64,000 bases of DNA from Epinephelus fuscoguttatus (Eukaryota; Chordata; Actinopteri; Perciformes; Serranidae). Each line of letters starts with the position of its first letter. Within the stretch, counting starts at the first letter, position 1. This document shows, piece by piece, positions 34,110 through 47,300 of this stretch. The stretch lies in NCBI RefSeq assembly GCF_011397635.1, contig NC_064771.1, positions 17,795,379 through 17,859,378 of the forward strand, written 5' to 3'. The position numbers and the translations under genes are program-made. The notes beneath the pieces were generated by a model. The model made no database searches. It saw only the letters and a program-made list of their open reading frames with translations, and was not told the DNA's origin.

Positions 34110-36830
34110 CTCTCTCTGTTATTCAAAGCTCTCCTGGCACTCAAGTCACCCACACCCTCCAGTGAGCGAGGAGCGCACTGACGACACCCTTAAGGAGTTC
34201 AAGAAGGGAAGCACTCAGACCAAGAGCGTGATAAGGTGGAGAGACAAGAGGGTGAGGTGGTGGCGAAAGGGGTCTTACACATTTATGATGAGATTAATGG
34301 ACTGACTAAACCTGTCGAGCTCTAATGTACGCTGGGGGACATACAGAATACCCTGAGACTATCAACAAGTGATTCAATTTTTTGTTACTTTATCTGGTGC
34401 CTTCTGATGATAAACTAATCTTTCGCTCACCTCCTCTTATAACCCGTATTAAGAGTGGGATTTGCAAGTTGTTTTTTTCTGGTTTCTTTTAGTACACTTT
34501 ACTTGATACTACTTCAGATGTGTTGTATGGGGCTGCAGATGTGAATCCGAGAAAACACAGACAACAAAGTGTTTGAAAGGTGATACATTATGCTATTGAT
34601 GCTTGACACACCTGACACCTTTTCACCAGCATTATGTGAGCCACCATGGAGCAGAGTAACAAACATTGCATATTAAAAGCTGGTAATTTAATGACAAAAT
34701 GTTGGACACTTGGGAAGAAATATTTTCATCTTTTACTGAAAGGAATAGTTTGACATTTTTGGGAATATGCCTCAGACTCAAGGCAGCAACTACTGTTTGC
34801 CGACGATCAGTTATTGTTCACATTCGACGCAGCGATGAAGAACTGTCTCTATGAGCCACTGTCCTCTTGCTCTCTTTGCCCAGTTAGCATGAGCTAACAC
34901 AACAGTAGGCGCTAACATCTGATCCGAGCCATTAAATTCCGATAAACTCACACTCACACCAAAACAGTTTGACTCTGTCGTTAAACCTTATAATAACTGT
35001 TGGGTAACGTCAGCCGTGTGATTATAGTTCGGCCTGTCACAGTGGGTCACACTCTCGCAGCAGTAGTCTCATAATAAATAGATAGATAGATAGAAGGTAC
35101 AATAAAATTATATTGTTGTTGCGATTGCAACATCCTGGCGGGATTGACAAGGACTCGAAATAGGGGGAACCAGCTTAACTTTTGCTGTCCAAACTTAACA
35201 GGACCCACCAACACCTCTAAAGCTTGCAAATAAACATATCTTGTTTCTGTAGGAAATTCTAACTGTAACAACGATAATTCACCATTTTATGTGTGTGTGT
35301 CTGTGTGTGTGTGGTTGGAGGGGAGGTGGGGGTTACTTGTGTCAGACTATTTCTTGGCTGGGCATATGTAACTGGTTTTATTACCTTTCAACATTACGAG
35401 GCTAGCTGTTTCCATTCCAGCCTATATGTTAAACTAAGCTTAGCAGCTGCTGGTTGGAGCTTCACATACGTATACTGTACAGGCATGAGAGTGGTGTTAA
35501 GTATCAAAGCTCTCATCTTACTCTCCACAAGAAAGTAAATAAGATTTTGATTTATGTAAAAGTAGCAATATAATAGTGTAAAAATACACCATTGCAAGTA
35601 AAAGTCATGCACTCAAAATCTCACCTGAGTTAAGGTGTAATCACCAAGATGGAATTTAAGCATTTAAAGTTAATGTCTTTCTTATGACGATTAATGACCC
35701 GTGTGATTTTCATATTGTTGCAGTGTATATACGTGTTTTGTTAGTATCTTATTGATGCATTGATTGAAAAGTGGTATTTTATATTTGATTTAGGTGAAAC
35801 TAGCTGTACTACAATACACTGTATTTGGTAATCTGTAAGAATGCATTATATTTTAGCGGTGGCTGAAATGTATAGTATGCAATATGTTTGTGAGCAACCA
35901 GGAACCTTAACTGTCAAATAGGTTAATGAAATCAAATCGAGCCTACATTGTACACAAGCTACTTTGTTACACTTTATAAAGTATAAGGTGTAACGTACAA
36001 GCAGCTCAAAATAACTGAGTAATTAGTTTACTTAGCTACATTCAACCACTAATGGTTGGTTTTCCAAACGCAGCCCTGATGCTTCCAAGGTCCTATTTGT
36101 AGCATAAACTGGATGACAGCTAGACTTAACTGTATCAGCTGGCCACAGTATACTTTTATAATGTTACCCTATGCAGCGGTATCTGCCTCCTTTTCCCTGG
36201 CATCTCGCGCTGAAGACTCAGGTCTTGGGCTCACGTCTTCATTACCGTTCGCCATGTCGTCCTTCATTAATCAGAAATGTGCATGCGTCAACTGTGGAGA
36301 CAAGTCTCCTGCTGCTGGGGTCAGAGTGTGAATCTGTGAAAGGAGCAGGCATGTCAGTCTACAGAGACCACCAGACAGGAACGTCTATAGCTGCAGTGGT
36401 TGAAATGTCTCAAAGACAGTGATACATATTGCTAACATACAGGCAATTGGCTTACAGTGTTATGATTATGTATGATCACAAGTTACTTTACACCCTAAGG
36501 CTATCTTTAATATCAACTCTGTATGTCTTATCAGGCTAGTGCTGCAGACACAAAAGAATGCAGTAGTGGATTGGAACCTTGCATACATGTTTACTTTTAC
36601 AGAAGTAAGGAGTTTTGCATGTGATGTTGTACATCTATATGGTGGTATTGCTACTTTAACCACTGCACTGTAGTATTGTAAAATGTGAAGGTAGTAGTTT
36701 GACACATAGATTGATTATTCAACAGGTCTAGCGGGCACAAGCCCAGGAGTCCAAAGTGTCAGGGGGCACCCCTTGGCCTTCACCTGCTAAAATACCACTC
36801 ATAGTAACATGCTTTGACCACAAAGAGACT
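34110..36830. other. Upstream flank of mybpc2, no gene recognised
   Basis: Contains short (GATA)n (about 35077) and (GT)n (35290-35315) runs. Likely holds regulatory DNA of mybpc2, but no site can be fixed from sequence alone. Confidence 0.35.
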
Positions 36831-36839
36831 CAAAATGGC

Positions 36840-37200
36840 TACAAAGAAACATAAAAAGAGATGCAAAGGAACTGCAAAGAGATACTACGTAACATCAAAA
36901 AGGGACAAAACAATGGCAGACATGGAAAACCATTACAATAGGCACAAAATGACCTTTCAAGAGACACAATAGAACCAAAAAAAGACATAAAATTACATTT
37001 AAAAAAAGCATCAAATGACCACAAAGAGATTAAAAAAAGACTATTAAGAGGTGCAGAACAAGCAAAGAGACATAAAATTACCGTAATGAATAATAAAGAG
37101 ATGCAAAACAACAAGAAAAACAGACAAAAGTACCAAAGACTTTGTGTGTTTTGCTCCTACTTAGGAGAAGTGGTGGGTCCTTTTCCATATCTGGGCGCAG
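36840..37200. repeat. Degenerate acaaagagayacaaaa repeat, copy 1
   Basis: A-rich array of about 20-24 bp units (caaagagatgcaaa, aaagagacataaaatta) ending in ttttccatatctgggcgcag and gggcccattgtct. Same family as 44.50-44.64 kb and, inverted, 57.54-57.95 kb. Confidence 0.65.
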
Positions 37201-37936
37201 GGGCCCATTGTCTAATAATTCACCTATGGCCTGACATTTTGTGGGAAATTAACTTATTCTCCTTGTTGTGTAGATTTAATAGAGAAGATTGATAGGCTTT
37301 CACATTATGTCTTTGTGTAAAGTATGGAGCTATAGCTAGGAGGTGATTAGCTTCACGTAAAGACTGGAAGCAGGGGAAAACAGTCGGCGAGGCCATTAGT
37401 GACACTGAAAGACATGTCTGCCAGTACCCATGCTTCAGAGCTTTACAGTGGCTGCACTTTGGAAAGAGCCAGGATAACCATAGCTGTGTCTCCCTGCCTC
37501 CGGTCTTTATGCTATGAAAAGCTAAGCTAATTGCTTGCCGGTGCTAGCTGAAAGAAAAGGTTCACCCCGAATAAAAAACACGTTTTCCCTCTTATCTGTG
37601 GTGCTGTATCAGTCTAGATTGTGTTGATAGATATCAGCTGTAGAGATGTCTGACTTCTCTTGAATATAATAGAATTAAATGGCACTATGGACTATTTTCT
37701 GTCCCACTGTATCTGCATACATCTACTCAGGACCAGAGGCTTGTGCATGTGACAGTGTGAGATGTAAACATTATTGGCGTCCTCATGGCTGAGCTGTAAC
37801 ATTAGCTAGCACCGTGGTGCTATGTGACATAGCAGATGCATGGCTTCTTCTGCACTGTGATAAGGTTGCTGGTTGTTGTTTGGGAGAAAGAAAACAGCTC
37901 CTACATGAAACTGCTTACAACTGTTCTAGAATAAAA

Positions 37937-38700
37937 GACTCAGAAAACAGGATTGGACATTTCAGGATTTACTCACGAGAAAGCCCAAGAATTGGTACAT
38001 CATGACAATATATAGTGTCTGACAAACAAGCAGTATCAGTTGACACACCTGCATCTTTCCAATACACATTAAAAGGTGTTTCCTGTCACTTAAGCTACTG
38101 TTTTTCTGTTATTTAGACAACCAGCTCCAAGAACATGCTTCTCCTTACATAACCAAATTTGGCCTGAATCATGCCGGATCATTTAGCTAAAGTCACATTA
38201 GGATATGAAGTTTATGTCAGGTCACATTCACCATATATTCACACTACATATTCGTCCCTCTGGGGGTCATTGAGCACCACAAGCCAAGTGCCATCTAGTT
38301 CCATTGTATTGGAGAAAAGGCAGACATCTCTAAGGCCAAAGACTCAAAACACAGGATTAGACATTTTAGGGTTTACTCATGAGAAAGCCAAAGAATAAGT
38401 ACATCATGGCAATTTATAGTGTCTGACAAACAAGCAGTATCAGTTGACACACCTTCAGCTTTCCAACTCACATTAAAAGGAATTTTCTGTCACTTAAGCT
38501 ACTGTTTTTCTGTTATTTAGACAACCATCTCCAAGAACATGCTTCTCCTTACATAACCAAACTTGGCCTGAATCATGCCGACTCATTTAGCTGAAGTCAC
38601 ATTAGGATATGAAGTTTATGTCAGGTCACATACACCATATATTCACACTACATATTCATCCCTCTTGGGGTCACTTGACCCCCATCAGGCAATTAATCAT
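37937..38700. repeat. 404-bp tandem duplication
   Basis: gactca at 37937 and 38341 start near-identical stretches (gtgtctgacaaacaagcagt, cacttaagctactgtttttc, acataaccaaa). Part of the unit (gagcaccacaagc, ctagttccatt) recurs at 40.41-40.49 kb and, inverted, at 37.6 kb. Confidence 0.8.
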
Positions 38701-38986
38701 TCAACAATTTAAACATATTACTTACAAACTTACAAATTAACCATGTTTGACGTGCATTTAGCATTTGTTTAGCATTTGTTTAGGATTGGTTGTCACTAAA
38801 TTTATCATTGTATCTATGGGTGATCATGTTTTCCTGCACTGACTGTTACAGATTATGTAGTTAACATGGCTTATTCAAAACAAAGTAATAAAATGGGATT
38901 ATTTAAAGAGGCAAAAAGCGAAATTGTTTCACCGCTAGGTTTGCTGTTGTGCACTGCCTGTAGATCAAAACAAAGTGTGTCATGAC

Positions 38987-39460
38987 TCATGAGCCACTCC
39001 TCCCTCTACCTCTGCTCTCCACCCCCCGCCTCCCCCACTCGCCTCGTCTGTGCCGCCGAGCGCCGCAGCATCCCCACAGACTATTACATCCAGACGGTCC
39101 CGGTGTTTCTTCCGCAGGCTCCGCTTCACTCAGCTGCCCGATATATCCGCTGCTTCTTCCCACATTGACCTGAATAACAAACCAGGCGTCGGTGCTCCAG
39201 TTGGATCCAAACTGAGAGCCGGGGCTAACGTTAGCTGGGAAGCTAGCAGAGGCTAACTGGCTGTGCTGGCAGCTGAGTGAAGTGGAGCCTGAAGAGGAAG
39301 CACCGGTTAGCCCTGGTTTCACTACAGGCATATTCACTCGCCACAGGGACGAGGAAATAAAACCTTAACAGCCAACTTAGTTTGGCTTAGTCTAGCAGTT
39401 AGCGATGTCTCTCACTCACTCTCAGTCTCTGCTGTGTCTAGCTATTTCCCTGCTTTCCTG
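38987..39460. promoter_or_regulatory. CpG-rich patch in the gene-poor spacer
   Basis: Many CG dinucleotides (tgccgccgagcgccgcagca) in otherwise AT-rich DNA, with gctaacgttagc. It could be an orphan promoter, a 5' end of an unseen transcript, or part of a mobile element. No convincing exon was found. Confidence 0.3.
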
Positions 39461-39486
39461 TTAGAATTAGCACTAGTCGGCTGCCA

Positions 39487-39676
39487 CGCTAACGTCCCTA
39501 CTCTTCTCCATGAGCCGGAGCCATGAGCCTGCGAGCCCGCCAGGCTCACGGAGAAGAGTAGGGACGTTAGCGTTAGCGTTAGTAGGCTGCCACGCTAATG
39601 TTCCTACTCTTCTCCCTGAGCCCGTGAGCCTGTGGCTCATGGCTCCGGCTCACGGAGAAGAGTAGGGACGTTAGCG
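39487..39676. repeat. Double inverted repeat (four alternating arms)
   Basis: cgctaacgtccctactcttc occurs at 39487, inverted at 39550-39572, direct again at 39593-39615 (two changes), and inverted at 39654-39676, with tgagccggagcc motifs in the loops. Confidence 0.85.
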
Positions 39677-40499
39677 TTAGCGCCTGGAGTTAGCACTAGA
39701 GCTACTATGGCTACTGGAGTAACTTGCAGCTATGGAGCGCTTATACCAGCTCTTCTAGTCACTGAGCCTCGCCTCCATCTCAGCAAATATATTACATTTA
39801 TTACAGGTACCATCATCATTGAAGTAGGCAGGGGAATAGCTAAACACAGCCGCCAGGCTGCCACTGGGCTACATTTTACAATGCTAATTGCAAATGTTAG
39901 CTGGGCTGCCGGGCTACTCACCTAACACAACTGTAACACCTGACCCATTGCTGGGACAGAGCCGCTAATAACTCAAGCTTCGGACATTAACCCATGCTAC
40001 GATTGTAACATTAAATTTAATTGAATCGACATAGTGACATGTGCCTAACGTTACTGTAACACTAATTAAAACAGACATTTGTCTCTGCCATTTCACTTCC
40101 AAAATACGCGCTGCCATTGCTCACTGGCTGTAGCCTTTTATAGGGAGGGAGGGCCAAGGGCTCCAAGGGAGGGGGGGGGTTCATATGAACACGCAGCCGG
40201 ACCGGCTTGTAAACAAGGGGCTGGAGATCAACACAGAGAGAGGGTGTGTGAGGTCATGCTATACTATATATACTATATAGATGAAATTACACCTCTAGTT
40301 CTTCACGTAGCAATTTTTTAATGAATGAATTTCACTTATTCACTTAAGAATTAAAGAGGTCTGTGGATTAAGTTGAGTAACTGGGTCATGATTTCTGGAT
40401 AGAGACATTGCTGTTGAGCACCACAAGCTGAGTGCCATCTAGTTCCATTATATTGTAGAGAAGACAGACATCTCTATGGCCAATAACACTCCAAAACTA

Positions 40500-43300
40500 T
40501 CTATACTCAAAAATAACACTACAGGTAATTGGAAAACTATGTATTTTTACTTTTAGAGTGAACTGTCCCTTTTATTTTTTGCGCTCAAACATGAGAGTGC
40601 TATTGATCTTTTCATCTCACTCTCAAAAAGAAGGCAAATAAATGTTCCCATAATATTGAACGATTCAGTTGTAACCTGTTACTATCCACAATAGAATTCA
40701 AGAATAAAGACTTTTAAAACATTACTGCAGGATATCACAAGCTTGTGTTTTTGTATAGCTGAGCCCATTTACTTGCACGGTGATAGTGCCAGAGCAGTGA
40801 AGTGGCGAACAGTAAACCGCATAAATGACAAGTAGGGAGAGTAATTTAAAACAGCCCTGATGCAGAAAATGGAATCACAAAGGAAGTTTAGAGCATGTTA
40901 ATGAGTGTGTGAGAGTATATGTGTGTGTGTGTGGTGTGTGCAACAGTGTGTGCAGGCAAAGAAAGAGAGACAGAAGCAGGGGGGAGGGGGGTGGTATGTA
41001 TATTATGTTACCCAGAGAATACTCTGAGCCGTTTAGCATCTCAAGAAATATTTTAGATAGTGACGAGATGAAGATCCACTGGCAACATGAAAATAGCTCT
41101 TCCCTAGTCAGCATCCTGTGTATCTAATGTGATTAGTCAGTGATTAGTCCAGAATCTGTGAAGATATGGTGTAATAGAATGTCTGCTGGTACAAATTTAA
41201 ATTGAATTTAGATGAAAATTTGCTTTGCATGGGTAGGATTCTGGTGATTGTAGGCCCTACAACAGCTGAAAATCTGACCCAGGAGAGGATGGCAGTGGAA
41301 CAGGGTGCATACCGCAGTGAGAGCCTGGGGATGCTCACTTACATTGCCTCTCATTAGTCCTGTTAACTTTTCTATACTTTCTTATCACATTTTCTCCTTT
41401 CATATTTCATAAGCCTGATCTTGACACTGTAGGCTGTATCGCAGACATTTTAAATGACAGATTGTAGTCCCCAAAGTTCCTTTTTTTTTAAAATCTGCTG
41501 TCTTGTACTGTATATATTCTTCCACTCCTGCGATAATGTCATTCATATTCATGACTGCCACAGCAAATATTTAGACAGATATTTTATCAAGTTTGCAGAT
41601 GATTCTGGCATTTCATAGGAGGTAGACGCGACCGTGTTGTCGGTGAATTTGTGTCACGGCGCAATAAATTTTCAGAAGTTTACAGGCTGCTCCCAAACCT
41701 ACTCTACAATCTGATAAGGGAATTGAATTGGAGGGCAACTATAAATATCTGGGGACTTTAACTGATGGCAAACTTCAGAGACAGTCGCAGCGATAATTTG
41801 CAGGGAAGCATGGCTGTTTTCCCCACAGAAAATGAAATCTTTACACATCTGCTAAAATTATGACCTTGTTTTAGCAGATTTTATTGCCTGAGCTGTGCAC
41901 ATCGCCGTTGTTGAGGGGGGCTTTGTGGGTAACCCCAGTATGGTTACTGCTCTGAGCTGCACACAAATAACTGAAATCCGTGAGAGCCATGTGCTGAAAG
42001 ACGAACATCTTTTTGACTTAGAGAGGAACTGATACTCTCTGGCTGCTTCCTCACGCTGGATAAACTTCAGAGCAGAGAGACCAGACTCTTATGTATTCCT
42101 GCCACAATTAGATGGCTTAATTTAAACATGAAATTCAGCAGTGGTGTTTGTCTGTATACTGCAACAGCTTGGTGATTTACACCACAGACTGACCAATTAT
42201 TGCACTGTCTGGTGGGCAATACAGGTTGATTTGTGTATTTGTATATTGCATTTTTTCCCTGTGCTATAAGTCTGGTTTTATTGTTTGTATTAATAGTTTA
42301 TTAGGTGGTTTGACTTTTAAATGCTCTATGCAAACCGTATTTCCCTTACCGCACAATATTTTAGCTAGATTTATTTATGTAATGGTGTTACCTTAGATTT
42401 ATATTACAAGTATACAAAAAATGAACACTCTGCCATGACTAAAGGCAGATTCCACCGTACCTAAATGTAATCATTTTTCAGTTAGATTACTTGATATTCC
42501 TTTTATAACTGATATAAAAATTATACAGCATGTATTTTGGAGTGTTGTAATGATGTTAAAGTGTCGCAATGATTTAAGAAAAAACACTCCATTTACTCCT
42601 CAATTAAACTTGCCACCTGTTTTTGTCAGACCTATGTAGCAAGATTTTTGTAAGGGGAATTGTGACTTTCATGGCTTTGGGAAAAGTAGCTGTAATCAAT
42701 TCTGTCTGATGAGCACATGTATGGAATGATGAATGAAATCACATAATAAATCCTAAAATCAATAAAGCTGAAGCAAGTCAAAGCAAAGAGAAAAAAAAAG
42801 CAGAGTTAGTGGCTGTAGTCCAGCAAATCAGCATTTATTAATATATGACACCATGGCTCCATCTTGTGGAGATATCAGGAAGTTCCATTTAATTCACTGA
42901 GGAAGAATTTTACTTCAATCATCAACTCTGCTGAGGTTGAGGTGTTACAGTAATTGTCTATTTAATTTGATTCATTTATTTATTATTTGCACACGCATAA
43001 AACTGCATAGATCCAAATAGTAAAAAAGAAATAAGAAAAGTGTCAGGAAATATTAAGAAGCCACAACGGACCTCCCCTCAACTAATGACAAAAAGGAGAA
43101 AAAGCAGACAAAAGAACTGAAACATAAAGGACAATAGGAAACACATTCAGTGAAAATAATCCAATAAAAAACAATGAATGCATAGAACACAGTGCAGAGA
43201 AAAAAGAAAATGGGGACATCATGAATGATGTCTAATCAGAATAATCATTTCCTTTTAAAATGTTCTAAGGATGAAGAGCCCTTGAAGAGCTCTCTAAAAC
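40500..43300. other. Gene-poor spacer, nothing recognised
   Basis: AT-rich DNA with a (GT)n run at 40917-40935. No splice-supported exon on either strand. Confidence 0.4.
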
Positions 43301-43314
43301 ATAAAAATATCTAA

Positions 43315-43835
43315 AATACAATTATAACTAGTGAAAAATATATTAGTACTAGTAATAATTAAATCTGAGACATCTATAATTCTTTTTATTACTCGTGAAA
43401 ATTTGACTTTAGATATCAATCAGAATTACTTGTAGTCAAAATATCATCCAAAATATCCAAAATAAATGTACTAATATAAAAGTCAACCAATGGCTTTGTG
43501 GTATTCAAATTTTATGACTCCCACATACCTTAAATGGTTCGTCGGACATATTGGAGATGAAATTGTTGACATCTGAGTACATTTCCACTAGTCACAATCC
43601 CTTTCAACATGTGGAAATTCAATTGTGTCATTTTCATTCTTACTAGTGAAACAGTAATAACTGACAATATAATTAAAGTAAAGATGTCTATAGTCAAAAT
43701 GTAATTTCTATATGTGAAAATATATTTGTAACATGTCAAAATTGTTTTACAGATATCTTAAATTAACAGTTTAACGAGTCAAAATGACATTTTCACCTGT
43801 CGAAATGTTGTTTCCACAAGTGAAAACTAAATCAG
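43315..43835. repeat. Degenerate tandem array, about 25-30 bp unit
   Basis: Units such as actagtgaaaaatata, acatgtcaaaattgttttac, acgagtcaaaatgacatttt and acaagtgaaaact alternate; strongly diverged. Confidence 0.6.
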
Positions 43836-44499
43836 CTTTACTGATTAAATGTTAAAAGGGCTTGCAATATGATATCTCTCAGCTTGTTTTTATTTGTCAG
43901 TCCTACTGTAAATTAAAAACATAAATCCAACAGTGTATTACAACACAGTACATGATATTGTGCTGTATATGTCATAATAGCTAACAGTATTTTAGGTCGT
44001 TTTCTGTTCTTAATCTTTCCTTTAAATATGTTGAAACAAAGACAATAAAAACCTTGCATGCCAAGGTTGTGCAAATTACTCGTCCACTTCTGGTCTGTAG
44101 GTCTACTGAAGCAAAAAAGTATTCAAACACTTACAGTGTTTGCTCATTTCATGATTCAACCAGACTCTAAAGTTCACAATAAACCATATGCGGTGTACCC
44201 ACTGCTGGTTCTAGTCCATTTACTGTGAAGTTTAGGGGTCGGACTGGGGCCAGCAGCTCTTTTAGAAGGGGCCAGTTACATTAACTCTGAAACTAAACGC
44301 TGATTTTAGCAGTGGAGAGGTCCAGAAGCCATGTCAGACGGGTCAGTAAAAGAAATAAGGAAGTTTATAAAGTTGAAGAATGTGTCCTTTGGACTGAGTT
44401 AGAGAATTCTGATCTGTATCCTTCTGCTGTGGTGTCGTACAGTGATTCAATCTGAAAACTTTGAGACTTGTTTTTGGTCACACACATATGATATTTACT

Positions 44500-44645
44500 A
44501 TTTCCTGACAACAAAGAGATGCAGACACAAATAGAGGCAAAACCACAAAGTCTGTGGGTCTTGCTGCGATGTAGGAAAGGGGGCGGGCCCTTCTTTACAT
44601 CTGTGTCCAGAGGACCATCATCTCATAATCCGCCCATGCAGTCAA
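44500..44645. repeat. acaaagagayacaaaa repeat, short copy
   Basis: acaacaaagagatgcagaca followed by the family end gggcgggcccttctttacat and cataatccgcccatg. Confidence 0.6.
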
Positions 44646-45955
44646 CAGGTGACTGTATAAGCAACAAATGCAGTTTTTAAGGAATTCTAAATTATTCAAA
44701 GCCAGCTGACAGGCTCTATACCTCTATACCTGCTGCTGTGTATATGTAGACAGCATGCTGACATACCAAAGCTTCAGCGCCAAGAGTAAATGGAACAAGG
44801 CACAGTACAGCCTCTATAACATCTACAAATAGAGGCCCACAGCAAGGTGTTAAATGCACACATGCAGCATTAAGAGACATTTAACTATCAGTGAAAACAC
44901 AAAGCAGAAAGCACACAGACAAACAAACAGACAAAGAGTGTATCAGACTCACATTAATTTGATGTCCACTTACATCTTTGCTGTCTTGGACATGAGGAAT
45001 TCATGTCACAATACCACTGCACTTTGCTGTGATGGTCTTGTAAGTCAACAGAACTCATCTCCCCGTTCCTGCTACTACTACTGCTTGGCTAGCTATTGTT
45101 AGCTCAAGTTGGTAGTCAACAATCCGGTTTTATACATCCAAATAACTTCTTTAAAAATAAACTGCTTGGCAACCAGACCAGGCCTCTAATTGAGACAGGC
45201 CTTTATTTGTATTTGTTATGTCAAATACTACACTTTATCAGTAAATTTGTTGTCAGACACCAATGCAAAAAAGGCACCTTTGGCGGCAGGATGATATTCC
45301 ACTGGGAGTCAGTTTATAGAACAGACAGCATCACGTTGAAATGCTGCTGGTAAGAATGTAATACAAGGAGTTGGAAAGTCCCTACAGTCCCTATACAGAG
45401 TGGAGGTAGATGGGTCCAACAAACCCTGGACTTTCACCTTGGAGCTCGTTGTTTACTTCCTGTGTGAATGTAGAGCCAAACCATGATGTTTGGTTTTTTT
45501 TTTCTAAACCTATGTACTTTTGTTGCACAAAGAAATAAACGTAAATACGAGGTGTTTCATCGACATTGTACGTTTATTTTTGAAAAGACCGTATGTATCT
45601 AACGAACAGAAACTGGACATGTCCTCTGAAAAATTAAGTGTATTTTGAAAAGACACAATGCATATAACAAGTAATTGACATGATGTCCTGGAACGTCAGA
45701 CACGGGACGAAACCAAGTGTGTCATACGTAGATGTGAAAGTCCAGAAAATGGCGATATTTGACGAGTTGGAATGATAATGCGTTGGTAGTGACCACTTAT
45801 TAATGGGGTGCAAAGACTGACTGATGTTCAGCCATTACAACCCAGAGGAGTGCTGTTTGACTTGAGTATAGGGGAGGACATGTAGGCAACAACAAAATAA
45901 AAAATACCTGTTACAAAAATTCTTACTTTTTCTTTGATAAAACGGCAGTGATGGA

Positions 45956-46273
45956 CAGTGGTGTGCACGGCGGGGGGACAAAACGCGTGCTAAAGCGCAC
46001 ACTCCTGGGAGCCAAAACACACACTAAAATGCCCTCCTGGGAGCCAAAACGCTCGCTAAAGTGCCCTCCTGGGAGCCAAAGCACACACTAAAGTGCCCTC
46101 TTGGGAGCCAAAATGCGCGCTAGAGTGCCCTCCTGAGGGCCAAACCGCACGCTAAAGTGCCCTCCTGGGAGCCAAAACAACGATAAAGTGCCCTCTTGGG
46201 AGCCAAACCGCGCGCTAAAGTGCCCTTTTTTTCTTTTCGCGCCTGCCCTTCAAAAAGTCTGTGCACGCCACTG
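45956..46273. mobile_element. hAT-like non-autonomous element carrying a minisatellite
   Basis: Ends cagtggtgtgcac and, inverted, cagtggcgtgcac. Flanking 8-bp target duplications GTGATGGA (45948-45955) and GTCATGGA (46274-46281) match at 7 of 8 positions. Most of the interior is the 32-bp tandem repeat listed separately. Confidence 0.78.
45988..46230. repeat. 32-bp minisatellite, about 7.5 units
   Basis: Unit ctaaagtgccctcctgggag then ccaaaacgcncg. Units differ by a few substitutions each. Confidence 0.9.
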
Positions 46274-46979
46274 GTCATGGACTTTTTGAACAGTTGGGGA
46301 GTCATGGCTTGCAGTCAGTGTTGGTTCTGGTTCTTTACAGGGGCCATGACAGGGGCCAAACTGGGGCCAGCTGTTCTTTTCTAGGGACCAGTTAAATTGA
46401 AGCAAGACCATCTCACTTTTACTGAACAGGCCTTTCTCACAGCAGACAATCTGACTTGTCATGGGAGGAAAAGTACAGATGTCAGTAAAAACACTGTGAG
46501 AGTGATAGTGAGCCAGCATGCACAATACCAGGAACCTGAAGTCAAAGCAGCTAAATGGAATTCAGCCGCCATTAATTTCATTATTTACACTTGTGCTTTT
46601 CCTGTTGTGACAAAGGCCTACTGTGGCTACAAGCTGAATGTTACAGTTACATGATAATTGCTAAAACACAGTGTGACAATAGCTATGCATGCAAGAGTAA
46701 GCTACAGCTAGCATTAGCACCACATACCTGCGTGCATTGAAATGAGCAAGGGGGCGTTTCACTGCTTTTGAATCCAGCTTTTCATTTGTAACAGGAGGAC
46801 TTATTATTTCTTCTTTCAAAAGTTACATAATGTCACTTTATTTACCAATGCCAATATACCAATACCAATGTCAAGTGAAAGCATGCAGATAAAAAGTCTT
46901 AATAAGGCAGGTTTACTGTATAATAGGTCACATGCAGGTGAAGGTCACATGATCAGCTCCTCTTACAGCCTGTAGACTA

Positions 46980-47300
46980 CTTAAACATTCATTCATTCTC
47001 AGGTGGGGTTCGAACCCTCATCTCAGCAATGCTGGTTGGTGTCCATCCCCGCTGGATCACCTGTGGCACGGATCAACACAAAGAACCAGAGAGTGGAAGA
47101 CGATCAGACTGAAGCTGCATCAACCTGTGAAGAAACAAAGATTTATAGCTGTTCACACTGAAACAGACTGACACCGACAAACTGACAAAGTTTAATTCTT
47201 TGTATGTGAGTCACACCACTTCGTATCCTCTCGGGAGTTTAGGTGGTAAAGAAGCATTTCTACAGTCTGAAGGTTGTGAGTTCAAATCTCATCTGTGCTT
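46980..47300. repeat. tRNA-like sequences, probably SINE-derived
   Basis: ggggttcgaaccctca (about 46.99-47.02 kb) and gtgagttcaaatctcatc (47.27-47.29 kb, after a box-A-like ttaggtggtaaag) form good T-arms, but neither has a matching acceptor stem. They are not functional tRNA genes as read. Confidence 0.4.

Noticed and set aside
47220-47300. Possible tRNA gene
   Set aside because: The T-arm is good (gtgag, ttcaaat, ctcat) but there is no matching acceptor stem and the anticodon stem is weak; more likely SINE-derived.
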